NCBI GenBank assembly: GCA_942491485.1
Contig: CALOAX010000013.1
Location: forward strand, 186,001 to 250,000
Source: Desulfoluna sp942491485
GTDB lineage: Bacteria > Desulfobacterota > Desulfobacteria > Desulfobacterales > Desulfolunaceae
Length of the DNA: 64,000 nt
Direction: 5' to 3'
In this document: piece by piece, positions 44,479-52,148 of the stretch
How positions within the stretch are numbered: position 1 is the first letter of the stretch
Layout: every line of letters starts with the position of its first letter
The notes under the pieces: model-generated
Database searches by the model: none
Told to the model about the DNA's origin: nothing
Seen by the model: the letters and a program-made list of their open reading frames with translations, nothing else
Made by a program: the position numbers and the translations under genes

Positions 44479-44802
44479 TCAGGACGACAGCACCGAAAAG
44501 CCCGCCTCCTTCCACCCATCCACCCCGCCCTTGAGGGCCTTGGCATTGGGGAACCCCCCTTCAATCAATTTGGCCGCAAGACCTGCGGCACTGTGCTCGT
44601 CAGTTCAGGCGCAATAAAAAACAATCTCTGAAGCCTTGGGAAGCATGGGCAGGCGTTTTTCAAACTGGGACAGGGAAATGGCCCCGTTCAGCTGCACCTG
44701 CTTGAATTTTTCATCAGTCTCATACGCGCAGACAAGCAACGCTTTCTTCTGAAGCAGCTTGCCTCGCATCTCTCCGGGGGAGATTCGGGGAACCTCGGTC
44801 AT
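44479..44802 (-). CDS. Rhodanese-like selenoprotein (in-frame TGA read as Sec66)
   Basis: The standard reading gives 65 residues ending IVFYCA at a TGA (44605-44607). The same frame continues for 41 more codons, TDEHSAAGLAAKLIEGGFPN and on through LKGGVDGWKEAGFSV, to a real stop at 44479. This is exactly the missing half of a rhodanese domain. Related rhodaneses have YCACPxExxSA, so the TGA falls on the second Cys of CxC and gives C-A-Sec. A hairpin with loop GGTCT starts 15 nt downstream, as expected for a bacterial SECIS. GGAGG lies 6 nt before the ATG. The total is 107 residues. It probably handles sulfur or selenium, or a thiol-redox reaction. Sec decoding is inferred from sequence only. 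Confidence 0.8.
44573..44589 (-). promoter_or_regulatory. SECIS-like hairpin
   Basis: On the minus strand, GCCGCA-GGTCT-TGCGGC: a perfect 6-bp stem whose apical loop equals the GGUCU loop of E. coli fdhF. The loop begins 21 nt after the TGA, against 18 nt in fdhF. The loop G residues are the ones SelB reads. Confidence 0.8.
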
Positions 44803-45235
44803 GATCTGCCTCCAGGAATGGGGGTCGACGTGGGCGGGGTGACGTGAAGATCACCCGGCGGGAACGGATTCGGACGATGCGAGGTGAAAAAGAAGCCGCC
44901 ACAAAGGAAAAAAGCGGAACAGCTGCCAGGGCGAAAGGGGGACACGAAGGGGAGTGGAAATCCGCGACAAAATACGATGTCAGTTTATCACACCCGAGAG
45001 GAATTGCAACGAGACAGAGGGGTTACCCCTCAAACGCCCCTGCCAGAGGCATGGGGTGACACCCCGATAAATAGAAAATAGCTATCCCACCCTACGACAA
45101 TATCTATTCAAACAATTTGACATTGCCAGCGTGGTTCAGGTTTTCTGCAACCCGACCTGAAAGCGGCGTTGATCTGCCCACGAACCGGGAAAAGGGCAAA
45201 CGCCCTCTCCTCAACCCTCTCCCCCAAGGAGCCCC
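44803..45235. other. Divergent intergenic region, no gene seen
   Basis: It should carry promoters for the rhodanese gene and the TudS-related gene. It holds two adjacent C/G palindromes, GAGGGGTTACCCCTC (near 45017) and GGGGTGACACCCC (near 45051). They resemble the third hairpin of the intergenic repeat, but the other modules are absent. Confidence 0.4.
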
Positions 45236-45754
45236 ATGCACCGAAGTCACCGCGTGGTGGTGGTGTGCCACTGCATTTTAAACGCCAACGCCAAAATACA
45301 CCCGCTTGCCCGAACCGAAGGTGCCTACCGTGAGGTTGTAGGCCCCTGCCTTGAAAACGGAGAGGGGCTTGTCCAGCTCCCCTGCCCGGAACTCACCTAC
45401 CTGGGCATGAAGCGATGGGGCATGACCAAAGAACAGTACGATGTCCCCGCTTTCCGCGCCCACTGCCGTGGCCTCCTCTCCCCCGTGCTTGACCAGCTCC
45501 GGCTCCTTGTGGAAGACGGATGCGTCATTGCCCGGGTCATTGGCATGGACGGGAGCCCCAACTGTGGCGTCACCACCACCTGCACAGGGTACACCGGGGG
45601 CGAAATCGCCTCAAACACCGACCTGTCGGCCCAGGTAACCAACCTTGCCATGGTGGACGGCATGGGGGTCTTTTTTGAAGAACTCCGCGCCATGATGGCT
45701 GACGCCGGTATCGTCCCGGCCTTTGAGGCGGTGAAGGAGCTTGACGAAGACTGA
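45236..45754 (+). CDS. TudS-related putative desulfidase (CD3072-like)
   Basis: The protein has 172 residues. Conserved features are CHCILNANAK near the start, GLVQLPCPELTYLGMKRWG and IGMDGSPNCGVTTTC. The three Cys positions match those that hold the 4Fe-4S cluster in thiouracil desulfidase TudS, of which this is a distant relative. It probably removes sulfur from a small thiolated compound; the substrate is unknown. AAGGAG lies 6 nt before the ATG. It follows the selenoprotein rhodanese in the opposite orientation; a shared sulfur role is only suggestive. Confidence 0.65.
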   Translation: MHRSHRVVVVCHCILNANAKIHPLARTEGAYREVVGPCLENGEGLVQLPCPELTYLGMKRWGMTKEQYDVPAFRAHCRGLLSPVLDQLRLLVEDGCVIARVIGMDGSPNCGVTTTCTGYTGGEIASNTDLSAQVTNLAMVDGMGVFFEELRAMMADAGIVPAFEAVKELDED

Positions 45755-45780
45755 AAGAGCGATTTGTAACCCCTGTTTCT

Positions 45781-45823
45781 GACGTTTTTTAAAAGTTTAC
45801 CCCCCGGTGGGGCCGCCGGAGGC
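45781..45823. repeat. Fragment of the intergenic repeat (A/T module plus end)
   Basis: ttttttaaaagtttacc followed by ccggtggggccgccggaggc, matching the outer part of the composite repeats in reverse. It lies 44 bp before the next start codon. Confidence 0.55.
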
Positions 45824-45866
45824 TCCAGCCGATTAGTGACTACCCACGCACCCAAAGGAGAAACCC

Positions 45867-46628
45867 ATGAATCGAATCATCGCTGTCCTCTTGCTTATGT
45901 TGACCTGGGGCGGTAACGCCCTGGCGTCAGACGGATCCTGGGAAAACGTAACCGCCCGACGTGAGCTGGTGGTGGGTTTTTGTGCCCAGTACCCGCCTTT
46001 TGAATCCAAAAACCTGACCACCGGAGCCTTTGAAGGGTTTGATGTGGATCTTGCCAACGCCCTGGCTGCTGAGATGGGTGTCTCGGTGAGATTTGTGGAT
46101 GCCGAGTGGCAGGGTCTCATAGGTGGACTCGGCAAAGGCGACTTCGACATGCTTCTCACCTGCATGTCCAAATCCGAAGCCCGGGGGGCCAACGCCAACT
46201 TCAGCGATGTCTACTACCGCCTGGCCGATGTCATTGTGGTGAAAAAAGGGAACACCGCCATCTCTGGCCTGGAGGACCTGACCGGCAAGGTGGTGGGGGT
46301 TCAGATCGGCTCCGGAAGCGAGCAGCTGGCCGACAGCATGAAGGGACGCTTCAAGGAGATCAAACGCTACAACTACAACCCCGAAGCCTTTGCCGACGTC
46401 AAGTTCGGCCGCATCGATGCCGTGCTGGTGGGCTATACGTACGCCATCCGCCAGAACAAGGTGGACCCCGCCTACAAGGTGGTGGGCTCCCCCCTGGCTG
46501 AAGCAGAAATTGTGGCGGTGATGAAAAAGGGTGCCGATGCCCTGACCGCTGAGGTGAACGCGGCCCTGTCACGGCTTCAGAAAAGCGGAGAGTACCAAAC
46601 CATCCATGATCGCTGGCTGGCTCTGTAA
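45867..46628 (+). CDS. Amino-acid ABC transporter substrate-binding protein
   Basis: The protein has 253 residues. A signal peptide (MNRIIAVLLLMLTWGGNALA) is followed by a type II periplasmic binding fold, SBP_bac_3: ELVVGFCAQYPPFE, FEGFDVDLANALAAEMG, WQGLIGGLGKGDFDMLL and IGSGSEQLADS. The Arg and Asp residues that grip the amino-acid alpha groups lie in the SEARGAN and GRIDAVLV stretches. It should deliver a polar amino acid to the permease downstream. AAAGGAG lies 8 nt before the ATG. The permease gene follows after a 306-bp gap filled with repeats. Confidence 0.9.
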   Translation: MNRIIAVLLLMLTWGGNALASDGSWENVTARRELVVGFCAQYPPFESKNLTTGAFEGFDVDLANALAAEMGVSVRFVDAEWQGLIGGLGKGDFDMLLTCMSKSEARGANANFSDVYYRLADVIVVKKGNTAISGLEDLTGKVVGVQIGSGSEQLADSMKGRFKEIKRYNYNPEAFADVKFGRIDAVLVGYTYAIRQNKVDPAYKVVGSPLAEAEIVAVMKKGADALTAEVNAALSRLQKSGEYQTIHDRWLAL

Positions 46629-46647
46629 AAGACGAGCAAAAATCCAC

Positions 46648-46740
46648 GCCTCCGGCGCGAGGTGAGGGCACCTCGAAACCCTATGGCGAATGCGCAGCGT
46701 GTGTCCCTGTTGCGATCACCTCGCGTCCGCATTCGCGCGG
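46648..46740 (-). repeat. Divergent copy of the intergenic repeat, copy 14a
   Basis: GCCTCCGGCGCGAGGTGAGG with CACCTCG closes the first hairpin 19 nt after the stop. gcgaatgcgcagcg ... cgcattcgcgcgg forms the central stem, but the loop is not GAGGAACGA. The aaccctatggcgaatgc part is shared with the class II repeats. Confidence 0.65.
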
Positions 46741-46847
46741 TGTGTGAGATTATTCAACGTGTATCACAAGAGCCTTCTGCTTCCCGTGCTTCAGTACCAA
46801 TGCCTAAAGGCTCTGGCAAACAACCAATGCTCACGTTTCATAAAAAT

Positions 46848-46919
46848 GCCGCTGCGCTTTGACCCGAGGAACGAGGGTCAAAGCGCAGCGGCAACCGGCT
46901 TTCAGGGTGGCTCACCTTG
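46848..46919 (+). repeat. Intergenic repeat with perfect central hairpin, copy 14b
   Basis: The stem GCCGCTGCGCTTTGACCC / GGGTCAAAGCGCAGCGGC is a perfect 18 bp around loop GAGGAACGA (46866-46874). Its sequence differs from the other copies, yet the pairing is complete. It is followed by AGGGTGGCTCACCTT and lies 16 bp before the permease gene. Confidence 0.85.
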
Positions 46920-46934
46920 TTTTAAGGACACAAC

Positions 46935-47588
46935 ATGGATGGATTTCAGTTCGGGGTGCTGCAGCAGGCGTTTCCGTTGTTAATGGAGGGACTCACGGTG
47001 ACCGTGGGCCTGTCGGCGGCCTCTTTTTTCCTGGCCCTGGCCATGGGGATTGCAGTGGGGGTTCTTCGCTCGGAGAGCCTGCTTTTTAAAGCGATCCTCT
47101 CTCCCTACGTGGAGGTGTTTCGTGGCACCCCCCTTCTCATCCAGCTCTTCTTCATCTACTACGGCCTGCCCTCGGTGGGGATCACCTTTTCCAATACAGC
47201 AGCGGGCATCCTGGGGCTGGGTCTCAACGGCGGGGCCTATATCTCAGAAATTATCCGGGGAGCCCTCATGGCGATCCCTTCAGGGCAGAGTGAAGCGGCT
47301 GTGGCCTCTGGCCTCTCCAGGCTTCAGGCCCTTCGCTTCGTGGTGCTTCCCCAGGCCATCCGTGTGGCCACCCCACCCCTGGTCAACGCCTTCTCCGCCA
47401 TCCTCAAAGAATCCTCCCTGGTGTCGGTGCTGGCCATCACCGAACTCACCCGGGCCAGCCAGCTTGTCTACACCCGAACCTTCCGGGCCTTTGAGGTCTA
47501 CCTGGTGGTGGGCATGGTCTACTTCCTTCTGATCCACGCCGTCTCCCGCCTCTCTCGTCGGTTGGAAAATTCCATGTCCAAAGGCTAG
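46935..47588 (+). CDS. Amino-acid ABC transporter permease
   Basis: The protein has 217 residues with about five membrane segments. The HisMQ-type start is TVTVGLSAASFFLALAMGI, and FRGTPLLIQLFFIYYGLP is the family signature. The ATPase-contact EAA loop is SEAAVASGLSRLQALRFVVLPQA. It should work with the binding protein upstream. The expected ATP-binding subunit gene is not downstream; instead a repeat and an oppositely oriented trkA follow, so the ATPase must be encoded elsewhere or shared. AAGGA lies 9 nt before the ATG. Confidence 0.9.
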   Translation: MDGFQFGVLQQAFPLLMEGLTVTVGLSAASFFLALAMGIAVGVLRSESLLFKAILSPYVEVFRGTPLLIQLFFIYYGLPSVGITFSNTAAGILGLGLNGGAYISEIIRGALMAIPSGQSEAAVASGLSRLQALRFVVLPQAIRVATPPLVNAFSAILKESSLVSVLAITELTRASQLVYTRTFRAFEVYLVVGMVYFLLIHAVSRLSRRLENSMSKG

Positions 47589-47644
47589 CCTTTTAATGGC
47601 AACGTTGGGCAAACCACAAAGGGACATCAGAAAACCCAAAGCGT

Positions 47645-47811
47645 GCCTCCGGCAGCCAGGTGGGGGCACCTGGAAACCCTATGGCGGATGCATAAAGGGG
47701 GTCATGCCTCAATCGATTTCGGGGCATTCGCATGGAGGGTGACATAGGGCAAACTGTTTCGGAAAGAGGCCTGTTTCATTTTTCAAAAAACAGCCCACTG
47801 GGCCCTCGAAA
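47645..47811. repeat. Class II intergenic repeat, copy B
   Basis: GCCTCCGGCAGCCAGGTGGG and onward matches 41764-41929 over about 166 bp. The arms gcggatgc and gcattcgc flank the same interior. It starts 56 nt after the permease stop. Confidence 0.8.
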
Positions 47812-48068
47812 GCATATTGCCCTTGCGGTGTGTACGGACAGACTCACAAGGTTTGGTGAGAGAGGATACGTTAGCGTAACGTGACCTTTTTCAGCGTTCA
47901 CTGTCGTACCTTAAATGCTCAACGCAGGCTCGAAACTAAGCCCCTGGCGGCCAGGGGCCTTAAGCTTTGCCTGGCCTCGCCACCCCTTGGAACACAGGTT
48001 CGCAAATGCTCCGGGGCTTCACCTGTGAACATACCGATGTCCTATGGCCTATCACCTATAACCTGTCC
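47812..48068. other. Intergenic region with a degenerate repeat
   Basis: From about 47940 to 48030 there is a worn relative of the three-hairpin repeat (cccctggcggccaggggcct, aacacaggttcgcaaatgctccgggg, then cacctgtg) in which the conserved loop is lost. No gene is seen. Confidence 0.45.
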
Positions 48069-48725
48069 TTATGACACCTTCCGAATTTTATCGATGCTTT
48101 TGTCCGGCCCCAAGAGCACCATCATGTCGCTCTCCTTGAGCACAAAATCAGCGGTGGGGATCATGTGCATCTTCTCCGGGACAAACTCCTTGATGGCCAC
48201 CACCTGCACGCCAAAGCGGTTGATGAGGTTGAGCTCTTTGAGCTGCTTGCCGGTAAAGGAGGAGGGAACGGCCATCTGAACGATGCCGTAGCCTTCGATA
48301 AAGGGCAGGTAATCGAGCATGTCCGGGGTGTGGAGCTTTTCGGCCATGGAGATGGCCAGGTCCTTTTCGGGAAAAAAGACCTCGTCCACCCCGATCTTGT
48401 GGAGGATCCGTGCATGGGCCTCGCTGATGGACTTGGCCATGAGGGAGGGGACCCCGAGTTCCTGGAGGTTCAACACCGTCAGGATAGAGTTGCTTAAAAT
48501 CGAACCGATGCAGACCACCACCCGGTCCATGTCGGCCAGGCCCAGGCCGGCGAGGGCATCAGGGTCGGTGGTGTCGGCCACCACAGCCCGGGTCACGTGG
48601 CTTTTGATCTTTTGAATCAGGCCCTCGTCCACATCAATGGCAAGCACATCATGGCCCTTCTCATACAGGTGACAGGCCAGGTACCACCCGTAACTTCCAA
48701 TGCCGATGACCGCAAACTGTTTCAT
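48069..48725 (-). CDS. TrkA/KtrA-family potassium transport regulator
   Basis: The protein has 218 residues. The N-terminal RCK domain opens with the nucleotide-binding AVIGIGSYGWYLACHL (GxGxxG) and has acidic DVDEGLIQKI at the end of the second strand. The C-terminal TrkA_C domain is from about residue 135. It gates a KtrB/TrkH-type K+ channel on ATP/ADP or NAD(H) binding. The ATG at 48725 begins the family N-terminus and follows GAGACGAGG; the frame is open 87 nt further upstream. The membrane partner is not in the window. Confidence 0.88.
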   Translation of the reverse strand: MKQFAVIGIGSYGWYLACHLYEKGHDVLAIDVDEGLIQKIKSHVTRAVVADTTDPDALAGLGLADMDRVVVCIGSILSNSILTVLNLQELGVPSLMAKSISEAHARILHKIGVDEVFFPEKDLAISMAEKLHTPDMLDYLPFIEGYGIVQMAVPSSFTGKQLKELNLINRFGVQVVAIKEFVPEKMHMIPTADFVLKESDMMVLLGPDKSIDKIRKVS

Positions 48726-49085
48726 CCTCGTCTCTCCGGTTTTATGGTGATGGGCGTCTGTGCCCTGCCGAAAGGCTGCGGATTGCCCGCTGGCATAGTC
48801 AACACGCCCCATTCGAGGGCGCCCTGCAAAAACATGAACACCGCATGGCGATGCCCGGTTTTACCCACTGAGGTTATACCCGGCTTCCGGCAATTATTCC
48901 AGTGACGCGGCCCCGGTGTTACCGCTTGCCTCCCCAGTGAGGCTCATCCCAAGCCTTGACCCGCGCCCTTCTGTTCCCTTTCCAAACGGGCAAGGAATAG
49001 CAATTTTCATGCCGCTTCATGTAATACTATCGATTCCTATCACTCTGATATAACAAGAGAGACACAGGCGTGTTAAGAAATTATC
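48726..49085. other. Divergent intergenic region
   Basis: No gene seen. It separates trkA from the fatty-acid module. The last 70 bp before 49085 become A/T-rich, ahead of the regulator promoter. Confidence 0.4.
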
Positions 49086-49115
49086 TTGACAAAATAATTT
49101 GGATTCTCGTAGTAT
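49086..49115 (+). promoter_or_regulatory. Promoter of the TetR/FadR-like regulator gene
   Basis: TTGACA (49086-49091) - 18 nt - TAGTAT (49110-49115). The operator begins at the next base. Confidence 0.65.
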
Positions 49116-49133
49116 TGAATGGGTATTCATTCA
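49116..49133. promoter_or_regulatory. FadR-type operator
   Basis: TGAATGGGTATTCATTCA has inverted half-sites TGAATG / CATTCA and matches the Bacillus FadR operator consensus TGAATGAMTANTCATTCA at 16 of 18 places. It covers the predicted start site, so binding would block transcription of the regulator and the acyl-CoA dehydrogenase. Confidence 0.75.
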
Positions 49134-49190
49134 TAATCACCAGGGGCCGACAAAACCCCTTAAATTCCCAGGTGCATCGACCGGAACCGT

Positions 49191-49793
49191 ATGAAATCAG
49201 ACAAATACCATCTTATCATTGAAGCGGCCATCACCGTCTTTGCCAAGCAGGGGTACTACCAGACCACCGTGGCGCAGATCGCACGGGAAGCCGGTGTCGC
49301 CGACGGCACCATCTACCTCTACTTTAAAAATAAAGAAGACATCCTTCTTCAGATCTTCTCCTTTCGGGCCAAACAGATTTTCGACCAGTTCTACGACGCC
49401 GTGGCCCATTGCGACCACTCCGAGGAGAAACTTCGCAGCCTGATCCGGAACCAGCTGGAGGCCTTTCAGCAGGACAAGGGGCTGGCCGTGGTCTTCCAGG
49501 CAGAGTCCCGCCAGGTCCGAAAATCCGACGCCCTCACCGAACAGATCAACCAGATCTCCAAGCAGTACCGGAACCTCATCGGGGAGATCGTGGAGAAGGG
49601 GCAGGAAGAGGGGTGCATGCGCAAAGACCTCTACTTGGGGCTTGTCAAGCGGTTCATCCTGGGCGCCGTGGAGGAGGTGATCAACACCTGGGTGCTCGCC
49701 GGAGGACGCTACGACCTGGCCTCCATGGCCGACCCCCTGGTGGATCTGTACATGCGCGGCATCGGCAACCCCCAGGCAAGGGCCTCCCAATAA
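49191..49793 (+). CDS. TetR/AcrR-family regulator, FadR-like
   Basis: The protein has 200 residues. The N-terminal helix-turn-helix domain is ITVFAKQGYYQTTVAQIA, REAGVADGTIYLYFKNKEDI. The C-terminal part, with FILGAVEEVINTWVLAGGRYDL, matches the TetR_C domain of Bacillus-type FadR, which binds long-chain acyl-CoA and then leaves DNA. A FadR-type operator sits at its own promoter and at that of the membrane oxidoreductase at 52149, so it probably controls this fatty-acid module and is autoregulated. The ribosome site is weak (ccggaaccgt). The acyl-CoA dehydrogenase follows after 69 nt. Confidence 0.85.
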   Translation: MKSDKYHLIIEAAITVFAKQGYYQTTVAQIAREAGVADGTIYLYFKNKEDILLQIFSFRAKQIFDQFYDAVAHCDHSEEKLRSLIRNQLEAFQQDKGLAVVFQAESRQVRKSDALTEQINQISKQYRNLIGEIVEKGQEEGCMRKDLYLGLVKRFILGAVEEVINTWVLAGGRYDLASMADPLVDLYMRGIGNPQARASQ

Positions 49794-49862
49794 GAGTGCA
49801 AGTAACGGAACGGCCACCCCGGCCGAACCTTTAACAACATAGGTTTAGGAGAGAGGTAAATC

Positions 49863-51665
49863 ATGGCTCAAGTCATTTCAGAGCGCAGGGACGTGGAATT
49901 TGTCCTGCACGAACAGTTCGAGGTGGGCAACTTAAGCAAAAACGATCGTTTCGCGGAGTTCAACAAGAAGACCGTGGACATGATCGTCAACGAAGCCCGG
50001 AACCTGGCAGTGAAAGAGCTGCTCCCCATCTGTAAGGAAGGCGACGAGCAGGGCTGTACCTTTGACGCCGGCAAGGTCACCGTCCCCGACTCCTTCAAAC
50101 GGGCCTACGACCTCTTCAACGAGGGCGAGTGGCTGGCCATGACCGAAGACCCCAACTGGGGCGGACAGGGCATGCCCCACGTGGTGGGCCAGGCCGCCGC
50201 CGAATACTTCAACGGCGCCAACTACCCCTTCATGATGTACGCCGGTCTCACCCACGGTGCGGGCAAGCTCGTGGAGTCCTTCGGCACCCCCGACCAGAAA
50301 AACGTCTACCTGAAAAAACTCTACTCCGGTGAGTGGGGCGGGACCATGCTCCTCACCGAACCCTGCGCCGGATCCGACGTGGGCGCCCTGGAGACCGTGG
50401 CCAAGAAAAACGCCGACGGCACCTACTCCATCAGCGGCTCCAAGATCTTCATCTCCGGCGGTGAGCACGAGATGGTGGACAACATCATCCACCCCGTCCT
50501 CGCCCGCATCGAAGGGGCCCCCGAGGGCACCCGCGGCATCAGCCTCTTCCTCGTGCCCAAGTACCTCGTCAACGAAGACGGCAGCCTGGGCGCCTTCAAC
50601 GACGTGGTCTGCACCGGCATCGAACACAAGATGGGCATCCACGGCAACTGCACCTGTTCCCTCACCCTCGGTGGCAAAGGCGAGTGCATCGGCACCCTCC
50701 TCGGCGAAGAGAACAAGGGCATGGGCCACATGTTCCTCATGATGAACGAAGCGCGCCTCCTCGTGGGCATGCAGGGCTTTGCCTGCGCCTCGGCCGCATA
50801 CATGTACGCCGTGGATTACGCCAAGGGCCGCGTTCAGGGTGCCAACCTCGTGAAACCCAAGGATGGCGGCGTTCCCATCATCCAGCACCCCGACGTGAAG
50901 CGCCAGCTCCTCACCATGAAGGCCTATGTGGAGGCCATGCGAAGCACCCTCTACTACATGGGGCTCTGCCAGGACAACGCCCACGTGGCCGAAGATGACG
51001 AGACCAAAGCGAAGTACGCCGGTCTCATCGAAATCCTCACCCCGGTGGCCAAGGGCTACGTCACCGACCGCGCCTTTGAGATGTGCAACCACGCTGTCCA
51101 GGTATACGGCGGGTACGGCTTCATCGAAGAGTTCCCCGTGGCACAGCTCATGAGAGACTGCCGCATCACCATGATCTATGAAGGCACCAACGGCATCCAG
51201 GCCATGGACCTTGTCGGCCGCAAGCTCGGCATGAAGAAGGGCAAGGTCTTCATGGACCTCATGGGTGAGATCAGCAAGACCGTGGCCGAAGCCAAAGAGA
51301 TTCCCGCTCTGGTCCCCTTTGCTGAGAAAGTGGAAGGGGCCCTGATGAAGCTCGGCGAACTGGCCATGCACATGGGCAAAACCGCCATGAGCGAAAAGGT
51401 CCTCACGGCCTTCTCCTACGCCCACCCCTTCCTTGAGGTGACCGGCGATGTGGTCATGGCGTGGATGCTCCTGTGGCGCGGCACTGCGGCTGCCAAGGGC
51501 CTCGAGAAAGCCAAGAAGAAGGATCTCCCCTTCTACGAAGGCCAGATCAAGAGCCTCGACTTCTTCACCGGTTGCGTGCTCCCCGTCTCCCTCGGCAAGA
51601 TGGAGATGATCAAAGCCACCAACAGCGCCATTGTGGACATCCCTGAAGAGTCCTTCATCTGCTGA
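49863..51665 (+). CDS. Acyl-CoA dehydrogenase
   Basis: The protein has 600 residues. It is the long form with a C-terminal extension, as in FadE5/DmdC-like enzymes. Motifs: LLTEPCAGSDVG (FAD and substrate side), SGSKIFISGGEHEM, and catalytic Glu440 in IYEGTNGIQAMDLVGRK. It oxidises acyl-CoA to enoyl-CoA and passes electrons to ETF, encoded 2.7 kb downstream. GGAGAGAGG lies before the ATG. It is co-transcribed with the FadR-like gene and probably repressed by it. Chain-length preference cannot be read from sequence. Confidence 0.92.
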   Translation: MAQVISERRDVEFVLHEQFEVGNLSKNDRFAEFNKKTVDMIVNEARNLAVKELLPICKEGDEQGCTFDAGKVTVPDSFKRAYDLFNEGEWLAMTEDPNWGGQGMPHVVGQAAAEYFNGANYPFMMYAGLTHGAGKLVESFGTPDQKNVYLKKLYSGEWGGTMLLTEPCAGSDVGALETVAKKNADGTYSISGSKIFISGGEHEMVDNIIHPVLARIEGAPEGTRGISLFLVPKYLVNEDGSLGAFNDVVCTGIEHKMGIHGNCTCSLTLGGKGECIGTLLGEENKGMGHMFLMMNEARLLVGMQGFACASAAYMYAVDYAKGRVQGANLVKPKDGGVPIIQHPDVKRQLLTMKAYVEAMRSTLYYMGLCQDNAHVAEDDETKAKYAGLIEILTPVAKGYVTDRAFEMCNHAVQVYGGYGFIEEFPVAQLMRDCRITMIYEGTNGIQAMDLVGRKLGMKKGKVFMDLMGEISKTVAEAKEIPALVPFAEKVEGALMKLGELAMHMGKTAMSEKVLTAFSYAHPFLEVTGDVVMAWMLLWRGTAAAKGLEKAKKKDLPFYEGQIKSLDFFTGCVLPVSLGKMEMIKATNSAIVDIPEESFIC

Positions 51666-52016
51666 TAAGGACTCCCGGCACGACAAACGGGGCGGATGGT
51701 TAAGAAAAGAGGGGGTCGGCCGTGTTGCCGGCCCTTTCTTGTTTCACCCCGGAAAGACCGCGCCACAAGCCCGCGGCATCAATGAATATCCCTTTCTGAG
51801 GGCAAGGCCCAGAGCCCGTGGGCTTTTCCTGAAAACCTCGTCCCGATTCAACCGGGAACCCGTGGCGTTTGCCTCGCCATGACCCGGAAGGAGGGAACAA
51901 TTGCCTCACTCTCCTACGTCTAAAAGTGGGTAAGAGCCCCTAACACGAGGGCTTGAGAGCGATCGACCCGAACTTCCGAGAAAGCTCCTTATTAAAAAGG
52001 ATTAAAGCTTTTTTAC
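51666..52016. other. Intergenic region, no gene seen
   Basis: No terminator of standard form is evident after the acyl-CoA dehydrogenase; cggccgtgttgccggccctttctt (51717-51740, not quoted further) can form a GGCCG / CGGCC hairpin followed by TTTCTT. The sequence turns A/T-rich toward the next promoter. Confidence 0.4.
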
Positions 52017-52045
52017 TTGACGGAACTTGGTTTGTAATTTACATT
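52017..52045 (+). promoter_or_regulatory. Promoter of the membrane oxidoreductase gene
   Basis: TTGACG (52017-52022) - 17 nt - TACATT (52040-52045), with the FadR-type operator starting at the next base, the same geometry as at 49086. The leader would be about 97 nt. Confidence 0.6.
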
Positions 52046-52063
52046 TGAAGGGCTATTCATTTT
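52046..52063. promoter_or_regulatory. FadR-type operator (second site)
   Basis: TGAAGGGCTATTCATTTT agrees with the Bacillus FadR consensus at 14 of 18 positions, and with the site at 49116 also at 14 of 18. It directly follows the -10 element. Confidence 0.6.
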
Positions 52064-52148
52064 AATTTTGGAGTAAAATGGCGCGATTACTACGCGCTGT
52101 TTGAGGATATTGTATCATTTCAACTAAGGGAGAGAGGGAAAGCTAAGT

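Noticed and set aside
49932..51686. 584-residue minus-strand open frame opposite the acyl-CoA dehydrogenase
   Set aside because: Antisense to a gene with all catalytic motifs; its composition (His, Val, Gly, Glu) is typical of reverse frames of GC-rich codons.
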